Of a stretch of 6,855 nucleotides of DNA, positions 1 to 6,855 are shown one piece after another. Position 1 is the first letter of the stretch. Every line of letters starts with the position of its first letter. The position numbers were made by a program, and so were the translations under genes. Source of the stretch: Desulfobacteraceae bacterium (GTDB lineage: Bacteria; Desulfobacterota; Desulfobacteria; Desulfobacterales; JAABPS01); assembly GCA_011391835.1 (NCBI GenBank), contig JAABPS010000148.1, positions 1 through 6,855 on the forward strand. Direction: 5' to 3'. The notes below the pieces were generated by a model that worked only from the letters and a program-made list of their open reading frames with translations, was not told where the DNA came from and did no database searches.

Positions 1-206
1 CCGGCTTGCCTGACAGTTTTGGCAAGATGGTCCACAGACATCTGATACTGTCCTGGCATTGACTCAATGGGTTTTTTAATATCCTTTCCGTTCATGGCAA
101 ACAGGGGCAAAATCAGATCATTTGTTGTCAATACGGTTTCGCGGATCAATCGGCGAAAGGCTTCGTTTTGGCGAAGACGTCTGGGGCGGTAGTCAGGGAA
201 AAGCAT
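1..206 (-). CDS. hemB: Delta-aminolevulinic acid dehydratase (porphobilinogen synthase), N-terminal part
   Basis: This cytoplasmic enzyme condenses two 5-aminolevulinate molecules into porphobilinogen, the shared precursor of heme, siroheme and cobalamin. Only the first 68 codons are in the window; the gene continues beyond the left edge. The translation begins MLFPDYRPRRLRQNEAFRRL and continues with a DLILPLFAMNG stretch and an IESMPGQYQMS stretch. These match the conserved N-terminus of HemB: the RPRRLR-N motif, the DLI-PLF strand and the SMPG-Q-S segment. The catalytic lysines and metal-binding residues lie outside the window. The ATG at 206 is preceded by a GAGGA ribosome binding site (plus-strand 214-218) at good spacing. 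The gene lies 82 bases after the ahbC stop on the same strand with no evident terminator between, so co-transcription is plausible. The family call is secure. Confidence 0.93.
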   Translation of the reverse strand, partial: MLFPDYRPRRLRQNEAFRRLIRETVLTTNDLILPLFAMNGKDIKKPIESMPGQYQMSVDHLAKTVRQA

Positions 207-288
207 TTTTTATTCCTCATTGTTTTGGGGATATATTCATTATCCGGTTTTTGTATTTTTGGCTTGGAGTACTTTTTTAAGTTATCGT

Positions 289-1473
<1,185 letters not shown>

Positions 1474-1501
1474 ATGAAAATAATTGTTTGCGTAATTCCA
1501 T

Positions 1502-3262
1502 TTAAAAAGAGCTTAATTCAGCCTTAATCTGTTTGTTTATAAAAGAGACAGGATCTAAAAGGGATTCCTTCGAAATAAAAAAACGTTTTTGCTGTGTTTT
1601 TTCCCTAAGAAGAGCGAGTCCGTCCTTAAAGTCTTTCGTCATACGGGCGACAAACTGATCGTAAAAAACTTCAAAATTCATGGTCGACGCAATGAATTGT
1701 TCAAGAATAAAATCAATGGCGTCATCTTCCAGCACAATATTTATATTGTGGTTTTTAAAAAAATCCAGTTCCATTTTTTTAATTTCATCACAATAAAATT
1801 TTATCCGTTTGATTACTTTTCCAATATCCATAATATGATCTGCGTAAAATCGTGCTGAGAGATTGATACGGAGGGGAGTTAACGTCACGCTGTGTTTATC
1901 CGATAAATCATTTTTATTGGATTCCAGATAATATTCAATAAACTCTTTCTCCCGTTTTAATAGATTGTTAAACATTTCAGCATGTGACGGATCGTTTGGA
2001 GATGCGAGCAGAGTTTCAAGCGATTTTTTTGGATCTGCAATGACGGATTTGGTTATCGGAAATTTCTTTATATGGGTTGAAGGTAATTTTTTTTCAAAGA
2101 CAAGAAGCGCCTTTTCGACAGCGCTGACCAACCCTCTGGCTCCTGTATTTTCCGTGAATGCATGTTCTGCCAACAGACGAAGCGCATCGTCGTCAAATTT
2201 GGCATTGATACCGTATGCGGCAAAATCAAGCTTTTTACCAAGGATGATCGGATTGTTCGGGTTTTTTAGTATCTCATAGAGATCATCCCTGGTCAGTTTT
2301 TCGAAAACAGTACGAACCGGAAGACGGCCCACGAATTCTGATTCAAATCCCATTTCAATCAAATCTTCTGAACTTACATGCCGGAGGATATCATTCATTT
2401 CCTGAGGGCTTGAAATGCTTGCGCTAAATCCGATACTTTGGCTTGAGATACGCTTCTGGATAATCGCTCCCAATTCATTAAATGCGCCGCTCATAATAAA
2501 GAGGATGTTTTTTGTGTTGACCGCACGCGAATTTCGTTTACCTGTCTTGCGGAATTGATCAATTTCCTGGATCATGGAAATGGGGTCATGGGGGACTTTC
2601 ATTTCAATATCCGTCTCCTCCATGGGTTTTAAAAGAGCCCGCTGGACGCCTGTTCGCGATACATCCGCACCAATTAAATTTCTACTCGAAGCGATCTTAT
2701 CAATTTCATCAATGTATATGATGCCGTATTGTGCTGCCTCAATATCATCATCTGCTTCCCTGACAAGATCGCGGACAAGATCTTCAACATCTCCTCCCAC
2801 GTATCCCGTTTCGCTGAATTTGGTGGCATCGCCCTTGACAAATGGGGCACCGATTTTTTTTGCGATGAGTTTGATAATATAGGTCTTCCCCACACCGGTA
2901 GGCCCGATCATCAGCACATTGCTTTTAATGCCCCCCACCAGTTCATCTGCGTCATCCGCCGCATCTTCTAATCGTTTTATCCTGTTGAAATGGGTGCAGA
3001 TTTTAGTTGCCAGCACGGCTTTTGCGTTGTCCTGCTTGACAATATATTGATCCAGATAGGAGACAAGTTCTTCAGGCTTTAGATTGAAGTTTATCTTTTT
3101 CTTTTTCGGAGCGGACTTGTCGGATTTTTCGATAGTCATCTCCTGGGGAAGTGTGAAGTGAGATGCTATTTTTACACTACCGCCAAATTTTTTTGCGATA
3201 AACTCGCTGATTTCCTTCTCGATTTCTTTAGGGTCAGGTATTTTTTCATCATATTCTTTCAT
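1502..3262 (-). CDS. ClpX-like AAA+ unfoldase without zinc-binding domain, long C-terminal extension
   Basis: Predicted ATP-driven protein unfoldase of the ClpX/HslU branch, 586 residues from the ATG at 3262. Visible in order: a lysine-rich linker; a YLDQYIVKQDNAK segment like the ClpX domain entry; Walker A GPTGVGKT (about 120-127); pore loop GYVG (153-156); Walker B IIYIDEIDKI (181-190); a sensor-1 strand NILFIMSGAF (252-261); an IGF tripeptide (277-279) where ClpX docks ClpP; arginine finger in FVGRLP (R313); sensor-2 in GARGL (R376). The N-terminal Cys4 zinc domain of ClpX is absent. The segment before sensor-1, holding the ClpX RKH loop, is longer and reads GKRNS. About 175 residues after the ClpX-like C-terminal domain match nothing I recognise. 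The frame stays open to a GTG at 3430, but that start has no ribosome binding site and the extra 56 residues look non-coding; the ATG at 3262 also lacks a clear site. It is the first gene of the minus-strand run into ahbC. Confidence 0.85.
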   Translation of the reverse strand: MKEYDEKIPDPKEIEKEISEFIAKKFGGSVKIASHFTLPQEMTIEKSDKSAPKKKKINFNLKPEELVSYLDQYIVKQDNAKAVLATKICTHFNRIKRLEDAADDADELVGGIKSNVLMIGPTGVGKTYIIKLIAKKIGAPFVKGDATKFSETGYVGGDVEDLVRDLVREADDDIEAAQYGIIYIDEIDKIASSRNLIGADVSRTGVQRALLKPMEETDIEMKVPHDPISMIQEIDQFRKTGKRNSRAVNTKNILFIMSGAFNELGAIIQKRISSQSIGFSASISSPQEMNDILRHVSSEDLIEMGFESEFVGRLPVRTVFEKLTRDDLYEILKNPNNPIILGKKLDFAAYGINAKFDDDALRLLAEHAFTENTGARGLVSAVEKALLVFEKKLPSTHIKKFPITKSVIADPKKSLETLLASPNDPSHAEMFNNLLKREKEFIEYYLESNKNDLSDKHSVTLTPLRINLSARFYADHIMDIGKVIKRIKFYCDEIKKMELDFFKNHNINIVLEDDAIDFILEQFIASTMNFEVFYDQFVARMTKDFKDGLALLREKTQQKRFFISKESLLDPVSFINKQIKAELSSF

Positions 3263-3456
3263 AGTTTCAAAAATATAAGCATATCGGCCGAGAAATGCAA
3301 GCAGGATATCACAAATATTTTTCGGGTTCCCAGGTAGTGTAAAATTCAGCCATGATACGGCGCGTAAAATGAAATGGCTTGAAATCCGAATGATATTATA
3401 GGATATATGGACAGAGTCTATTTCGAACACGAATGCAATAACATAGAGGCGGGCAT
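3263..3456. other. Divergent intergenic region between the AAA+ gene and the membrane protein gene
   Basis: This stretch of about 194 bases separates two divergently oriented genes, so it should hold promoters for both. The only sharp promoter-like element is the minus-strand TATAAT at 3395-3400. A short palindrome, TTCG-N4-CGAA, lies at 3422-3433 and could be an operator half-site pair, but it is too short to call. The part from 3263 to 3430 is also open on the minus strand, in frame with the AAA+ gene. I read it as non-coding because its translation has no recognisable ClpX-like character and no ribosome binding site. Confidence 0.5.
3395..3400 (-). promoter_or_regulatory. Possible -10 box for the minus-strand AAA+/ahbC/hemB run
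   Basis: The minus strand reads a perfect TATAAT here. No convincing -35 hexamer lies 16-18 bases upstream and there is no extended -10 TG. If used, transcription would begin near 3388, leaving a leader of about 125 bases before the ATG at 3262. It would also exclude the GTG at 3430 as the start. The region is AT-rich, so chance occurrence is likely enough to keep confidence low. Confidence 0.25.
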
Positions 3457-4380
3457 ATGAAAAAAATGAACTGGGATGTTGCCGGGAAAAAGATAGGGAT
3501 CAGTCTTCTGGTCATCGTGATTGGTATTTTGTCTTATACTTCTACACTCAATTCGATGCTTGAAAAAACCGCTATTAAAAAAATTGATGAGAAAGGCAGT
3601 CGCTATTTGGACGAGGCGTTTAAACGGGCCATTTATACATACGCAATTGTCAGAGGGATTAATGGTGTCATTTCCGTTATTCAAAATACGCATATTGCCG
3701 TTTCTCCGGCAGGAGTTGGGGTCAATGTGGCTGTGGGTGAAATACTGGATCCGGTCAATGACCTGGTGGAGAGATTTTCATGGGTCATGCTGGTCAGTAC
3801 GACTTCTCTGGGAATTCAAAAAATATTTATGAAGATCGGAGCGTGGCTTGGCATTGATATTTTATTATCGGCCGCCATGCTGGCCCTATTGATCGGTATA
3901 TGGGTGCCGGATAATTTCATTATCAATTTTAAGTCATGGGGATATAAACTCATTCTTATTTCCATTATCATCCGGTTTTGCATTCCTGTTGTTTCCATTG
4001 CGAGTGACAGGCTGTATGATCTTTTTTTGAAGGATAGATTTGAACAGGCAACCCAGTCGCTGGACAAAATCAATCAGGATATCAAGGAAACGGATGTTCT
4101 GAAGGAAGATGATGCCTTGGACGAAAAAGAAAAAGGTATTATGGACAGTATAAAGAAATATTACGCTGATACTAAAGAAACGCTGAAAATCAATGAACGT
4201 ATTCAGGCGCTCAAAAGTAAACTGGCCGATTATGCCAAAGATACAATTAACCTGATTATTGTCTTTGTTTTGCAGACAGTGATTATCCCCATATTTTTTC
4301 TCTGGGCGTTTATAAAACTCATTGGCTACATTGTTTTAAAAGACCTGAACTTTTCAAAAGGAAAAGCGCAAAGGAGTTAA
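3457..4380 (+). CDS. Conserved-looking multi-pass membrane protein of unknown function
   Basis: This 307-residue inner-membrane protein has no function I can assign. A positively charged start (MKKMNWDVAGKK) leads into a hydrophobic helix at about 13-31. A soluble, partly amphipathic stretch (about 32-105) follows, containing RGINGVISVIQ and a glycine-rich SPAGVGVNVAVGEILDPVND segment that looks like a conserved core. Further hydrophobic segments lie at about 108-125, 130-150, 162-182 and 264-294. Between the last two is a charged, probably coiled-coil region (about 185-262) rich in K, E and D. The RG-NGVISVIQ and SPAGVGV-GEILDP-NDLVERFSWVML pattern resembles uncharacterised proteobacterial membrane proteins as I remember them; that is a recollection, not a search. 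An AGAGG ribosome binding site (3445-3449) sits 7 bases before the ATG. It is the first gene rightward from the divergent region, 129 bases before the next clear gene. Confidence 0.85.
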   Translation: MKKMNWDVAGKKIGISLLVIVIGILSYTSTLNSMLEKTAIKKIDEKGSRYLDEAFKRAIYTYAIVRGINGVISVIQNTHIAVSPAGVGVNVAVGEILDPVNDLVERFSWVMLVSTTSLGIQKIFMKIGAWLGIDILLSAAMLALLIGIWVPDNFIINFKSWGYKLILISIIIRFCIPVVSIASDRLYDLFLKDRFEQATQSLDKINQDIKETDVLKEDDALDEKEKGIMDSIKKYYADTKETLKINERIQALKSKLADYAKDTINLIIVFVLQTVIIPIFFLWAFIKLIGYIVLKDLNFSKGKAQRS

Positions 4381-4405
4381 GACCTATTGATCTTAAAGGA
4401 GTTGT

Positions 4406-4462
4406 ATGGTTTACTATTCCAAGCATAATACTTCAGGAATAAAAGTGACAAAAAACATCTAA
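4406..4462 (+). CDS. Possible 18-residue mini-ORF
   Basis: A short frame encoding MVYYSKHNTSGIKVTKNI starts 25 bases after the stop of the membrane protein gene. It is preceded by a strong AAAGGAG ribosome binding site (4395-4401), with only 4 bases between site and ATG, slightly shorter than usual. The product would be basic and hydrophilic with no recognised motif. It could be a leader peptide for the downstream small membrane gene, a small protein, or a chance frame. The ribosome binding site is the only positive evidence. Confidence 0.25.
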   Translation: MVYYSKHNTSGIKVTKNI

Positions 4463-4509
4463 GAATTATCTTATACACATATGAAATCCGATATCCAGGA
4501 GGTAAATTC

Positions 4510-4716
4510 ATGTCAAACAGGATGATGGAAATTTTGCTGTGGCTGTCCTTTGTCATTTCAATGGTCGTGGCATTCTGGTTGATCCATTTTAACGAAATGA
4601 TAAAGGCGTTTATCGGGATTGCTATTATAAATATATGGTTTTTTGGAGTCCTGATACTCCATTTTGCGGGGAAAATTCGATTTGCAGACCAGGACGAAGA
4701 GGAAGAGGATTCATAA
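4510..4716 (+). CDS. Small two-helix membrane protein of unknown function
   Basis: This 68-residue protein consists almost entirely of two hydrophobic helices, at about residues 8-25 and 32-54. They are joined by a short HFNEM turn and followed by a strongly acidic tail (DQDEEEEDS). No catalytic motif is visible, and I do not recognise the family. The ATG has the best ribosome binding site in the window, AGGAGG at 4497-4502 with a 7-base spacer, which strongly supports translation. The gene lies 129 bases after the larger membrane protein and 71 bases before the Cys-rich protein, on the same strand. A role as a small accessory subunit of a membrane complex is possible but is inference from size and topology only. 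Confidence 0.75.
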   Translation: MSNRMMEILLWLSFVISMVVAFWLIHFNEMIKAFIGIAIINIWFFGVLILHFAGKIRFADQDEEEEDS

Positions 4717-4769
4717 AAAAGAGTTGCCTTGAAACCTGCTGGTTTGCAGCGAAAGATGGACTCTTTTTA
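4715..4769 (+). terminator. Inverted repeat between small genes, possible weak terminator or attenuator
   Basis: AAAAAGAGT at 4716-4724 pairs perfectly with ACTCTTTTT at 4760-4768, giving a 9-bp stem that closes a 35-base loop. Inside the loop, AAACC (4732-4736) pairs with GGTTT (4741-4745) around TGCT, giving a nested hairpin. The outer stem is mostly A-T, and its T-run is part of the stem, so it is weaker than a classical rho-independent terminator. It begins at the stop codon of the small membrane gene and ends 19 bases before the Cys-rich gene. It could reduce read-through, stabilise the upstream mRNA or control the downstream start. Confidence 0.4.
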
Positions 4770-4787
4770 AAAAGACGGGTATTGAAC

Positions 4788-4967
4788 ATGACATTTGTAG
4801 AGATAAAAGATCTGAGAGGCAAGGTGTATGTGCCGGATGAAAAGCCGGATTTAGCCAAACAGCATACATGTGAAGACTGTTATGCGTGTCAAATGTGTTC
4901 AGATACCCGATGTCAATTGTGCCTTAATCAGAAGACTTCTATAAACCCAACACCACCCAACGGGTAG
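4788..4967 (+). CDS. Small cysteine-rich protein, candidate metal-binding or modified peptide
   Basis: This 59-residue protein has an acidic/basic N-terminal half (MTFVEIKDLRGKVYVPDEKP) and a tight cysteine block, CEDCYACQMCSDTRCQLC. The six cysteines are at 28, 31, 34, 37, 42 and 45, giving C-x2-C-x2-C-x2-C-x4-C-x2-C. The tail, including PNPTPP-like residues near NPTPPNG, is probably flexible. There is no signal peptide. The cysteine spacing could bind zinc or an iron-sulfur cluster, or the peptide could be a substrate for modification; the sequence does not decide. I do not recognise a named family. The frame is open upstream to an ATG at 4635 inside the small membrane gene, but that extension overlaps the gene and the inverted repeat, so the ATG at 4788 is preferred. 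Its ribosome binding site is weak (GGGT at 4777-4780). It lies 50 bases before the aminotransferase gene. Confidence 0.65.
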   Translation: MTFVEIKDLRGKVYVPDEKPDLAKQHTCEDCYACQMCSDTRCQLCLNQKTSINPTPPNG

Positions 4968-5017
4968 CAAATACACCTGTATTCATACAAAACATCCTGC
5001 TTGCTGGAGAAAATGAC

Positions 5018-6289
5018 ATGAATTCAGAACACATTTCCAAATCATCCGACATAAAGCAGGAAGCTATCCATCGTTTTAAAGACCATGTCTCTTCAGGGAA
5101 GACCGCTTTTTTCCAGAAATATGAAATGGACATTGTTATGGGCTATCGCGAGGGCCCGTATTTATGGGACGTGGATGGCGAGCGGCGGCTGTTTAATCTT
5201 CATTGCAATGGCGGCGTGTTTAACCTGGGACACAGGAATCGAGAATTGATTCATCTGCTGAATCAGAGTCTGGAAACGCTCGATATCGGAAATGGCCATC
5301 TGATGAGCAAGGAAAGAGCTGATCTGGCTTTTTCGCTGGCACGCTTGATGCCCGAAGACCTGGAGTATGTCATATTCGGCGTCAGCGGCGGCGAGGCAGT
5401 GGATCTGGCATTTAAAATAGCCAGAGCATATACCGGAAAAGTCCGGGTGATTTCAGCTCTGGGCGGATACCATGGGCACACAGGTCTGGCCATGGCTGCA
5501 GGGGATGAAAAATACCGGGCACCCTTTGGGCCTCAATTGCCGGGCTTTGTCCAGGTCCCTTTTGGCGATATTAAAGCGCTTCGTTCAGCAGCAGACGATA
5601 ATACCGCAGCGATCATTCTGGAAACCGTTCCGGCAACTCTTGGCATGACAATTCCTTCCAAAGAGTATCTTCAATCCGTCAGAAATTTTTGTGACGAAAA
5701 AAATATCCTTTTTATTATAGATGAAGTTCAAACCGGCCTCGGCAGGACGGGCAAGCTGTGGGGCTTTGAGCATTTTGATATTGTTCCGGACATGGTGGTT
5801 CTGGGAAAAGGCCTGTCCGGCGGAATTTATCCAATTACGGCTACAGTAATCCGGAAGCCTCTGGAATCCATATTTCACGATGACCCGTTTATCCATGTTT
5901 CCACATTCGGAGGCGCAGAGCTCGGGTGCCGGGTGGCCGGGCGAGTGCTGGAAATTTCATCTGATCCGGATTTTTTACTTCATGTCAATGAGCTGGCCCA
6001 TCGCTTTGCCAAAGGAATAGAAGAACTTCGGTCAAAACACAGCACGTTTCTGCTGGGGCTTCGCCAACTGGGTCTGATGATGGGACTGGTTCTAAGCGAT
6101 GATCTCTGCGGGCCTGTACTGTCAAAGGCGGCGTATGACCATGGCCTGCTGATGGTTTACGCAAATAATAATCCTTCAATTTGCCAGTTTCTTCCACCTC
6201 TTGTCATATCCTTTGATCAGGCGGATGAGGTTATGGAAAAACTTGATAAAGCGCTGGCGTATGCAACGGAATTAAGAAAATTCTTTTAG
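5018..6289 (+). CDS. Class III pyridoxal-phosphate-dependent aminotransferase family protein
   Basis: This 423-residue fold-type I PLP enzyme belongs to the class III family, which includes acetylornithine, GABA and other omega-amino transaminases, glutamate-1-semialdehyde aminomutase and some phospholyases. The entry segment GPYLWDVDGERRLFNL is typical. Family landmarks are SGGEAVDLAFKIAR (PLP-phosphate region, about 123-136), YHGHTG (ring-stacking region, 151-156), IIDEVQTGLGRTGKLWGFEH with D235 and Q238 for cofactor contact, and LGKGLSGG with K264 as the predicted Schiff-base lysine. Length and motif order are normal, so it appears intact and cytoplasmic. Substrate cannot be read from the sequence. 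A GGAGA ribosome binding site (5006-5010) sits 7 bases before the ATG. The kinase-like gene begins 26 bases after its stop, so the two are probably co-transcribed. A kinase beside a class III enzyme recalls amino-alcohol phosphate phospholyases, but a plain transaminase is equally possible. Confidence 0.92.
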   Translation: MNSEHISKSSDIKQEAIHRFKDHVSSGKTAFFQKYEMDIVMGYREGPYLWDVDGERRLFNLHCNGGVFNLGHRNRELIHLLNQSLETLDIGNGHLMSKERADLAFSLARLMPEDLEYVIFGVSGGEAVDLAFKIARAYTGKVRVISALGGYHGHTGLAMAAGDEKYRAPFGPQLPGFVQVPFGDIKALRSAADDNTAAIILETVPATLGMTIPSKEYLQSVRNFCDEKNILFIIDEVQTGLGRTGKLWGFEHFDIVPDMVVLGKGLSGGIYPITATVIRKPLESIFHDDPFIHVSTFGGAELGCRVAGRVLEISSDPDFLLHVNELAHRFAKGIEELRSKHSTFLLGLRQLGLMMGLVLSDDLCGPVLSKAAYDHGLLMVYANNNPSICQFLPPLVISFDQADEVMEKLDKALAYATELRKFF

Positions 6290-6305
6290 CCACCGGCATG
6301 TGACT

Positions 6306-6309
6306 GGAG
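6306..6309 (+). promoter_or_regulatory. Ribosome binding site deciding the start of the kinase-like gene
   Basis: GGAG lies 6 bases before the ATG at 6316 but directly abuts the in-frame ATG at 6310. The spacing favours 6316 as the translation start. Confidence 0.55.
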
Positions 6310-6315
6310 ATGAAT

Positions 6316-6855
6316 ATGCTTAGTGATAAGGAACTGCTGCACCGGTTTGAACAAGGGCTTGATCCTCAGCGCATTGAGAAATCGGCTATTCCTGCACAGC
6401 TCATTGGATATGGAGAGATTTCTTCGATCTTTAAAATCGGGGATAACAATGACACAGCATATAAGCGGATGCCGCTTTTTTCTGACCGTTCTTCAGCGGA
6501 AAAGTATGAAAGACAATATCACGAATACAGGCCGGGATTAACCTCCCGGAACATGAAACCGTTATTATTGAAGTGCCGAACAGGCCGGTGGTGCTTTATA
6601 TTGCCCAGAAGAGACCTCCCTTGGATCGTTTTGGGCATCAGCTGATTCATCAGCTTGCCTTCGACGGTTTTAAACTTCTTGCTGATCGGATTGTATCCGA
6701 AATTGCGAAAGTATGGCATTTTAACGCATCTGGCATTCCTGGAATTGAGCTGGCCATAGACGGCCAGTTGTCCAATTGGGTTTGGGCCGGTGACGGCAGG
6801 GACGGTCAGCTTTATTTTATTGATACAAGCACCCCGTTGTACCGGGAAAATGGCG
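6316..6855 (+). pseudogene. Kinase-like phosphotransferase, frameshifted and cut by the window edge
   Basis: The product resembles a protein-kinase-like/aminoglycoside-phosphotransferase-type fold. The first part (MLSDKELLHRFEQG...) has a glycine-rich IGYGEISSIFKI strand pair and an AYKRMPLF segment whose lysine could contact ATP. This frame (codons starting at 6316) continues to a stop at 6643-6645, but its sequence loses protein character after KYERQYHEY. From about 6528 the third frame takes over with AGINLPEHETVIIEVPNRPV, runs open to the window edge, and holds a DGQLSN catalytic-loop pattern (D with N five residues on) followed by LYFIDTSTPLYR, with a DFG-like Asp. Joining the two needs one extra base between about 6526 and 6531, so a single-base deletion fits. 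No slippery sequence is present. It may be a true pseudogene or a sequencing error. It resembles DUF6206-type proteins as I recall them, but that name is uncertain. Confidence 0.7.

Noticed and set aside
3263..3430. In-frame N-terminal extension of the AAA+ protein from a GTG
   Set aside because: There is no ribosome binding site, no ClpX-like sequence, and the region looks like a divergent promoter.
3418..3693. Minus-strand frame antisense to the start of the membrane protein gene
   Set aside because: The plus-strand gene has a good ribosome binding site and coherent membrane segments; the antisense product shows no domain.
4635..4787. Upstream in-frame extension of the Cys-rich protein, adding cysteines
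   Set aside because: It overlaps the small membrane gene in another frame and crosses the inverted repeat; the extension looks like shadow translation.
5585..5896. Antisense frame of 103 codons inside the aminotransferase gene
   Set aside because: It is a shadow of a strongly supported class III enzyme, with no motif of its own.
6520..6535. Programmed ribosomal frameshift in the kinase-like gene
   Set aside because: No heptameric slippery sequence is present at the frame switch, so a mutation or sequencing error is simpler.

Overview
The window reads like a chromosomal segment of an anaerobic, siroheme-route heme maker, most likely a sulfate-reducing Desulfobacterota (Desulfobacterales-like). 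The case rests on a protein matching AhbC (12,18-didecarboxysiroheme deacetylase) lying next to the start of hemB, a neighbourhood known from sulfate reducers. Base composition is moderate and AT-leaning, and several start codons have clear Shine-Dalgarno sites. Ahb-using archaea are the main alternative, but the ClpX-like gene and the bacterial-type ribosome binding sites argue against them. No tRNA, rRNA, CRISPR array, insertion sequence or phage gene was seen.

Minus strand, right to left: a ClpX-like AAA+ unfoldase (start placed at 3262), then ahbC 28 bases after its stop, then the first 68 codons of hemB, which runs off the left edge. HemB supplies porphobilinogen for the tetrapyrrole ring, and AhbC removes the two acetate side chains of 12,18-didecarboxysiroheme to give Fe-coproporphyrin III. 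The AAA+ protein keeps the ATPase motifs, the GYVG pore loop and an IGF ClpP-docking tripeptide. It lacks the ClpX zinc-binding domain and carries a long C-terminal extension.

Plus strand, left to right, after a divergent intergenic region at about 3263-3456: a five-segment membrane protein of unknown function (3457-4380), a possible 18-codon mini-ORF, a 68-residue two-helix membrane protein (4510-4716), an inverted repeat, a 59-residue protein with six clustered cysteines (4788-4967), a class III PLP-dependent aminotransferase-family enzyme (5018-6289), and a kinase-like phosphotransferase (from 6316) that runs off the right edge. The last gene appears broken by a one-base frameshift near 6526-6531, either a real mutation or a sequencing error.

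How the plus-strand genes work together is not established. The Cys-rich protein, PLP enzyme and kinase-like protein are closely spaced, so they may form one transcription unit around a metabolite or peptide-modification step. The two membrane proteins may or may not belong to it. This group is the best candidate here for an undescribed system, but the sequence alone does not prove a functional link.
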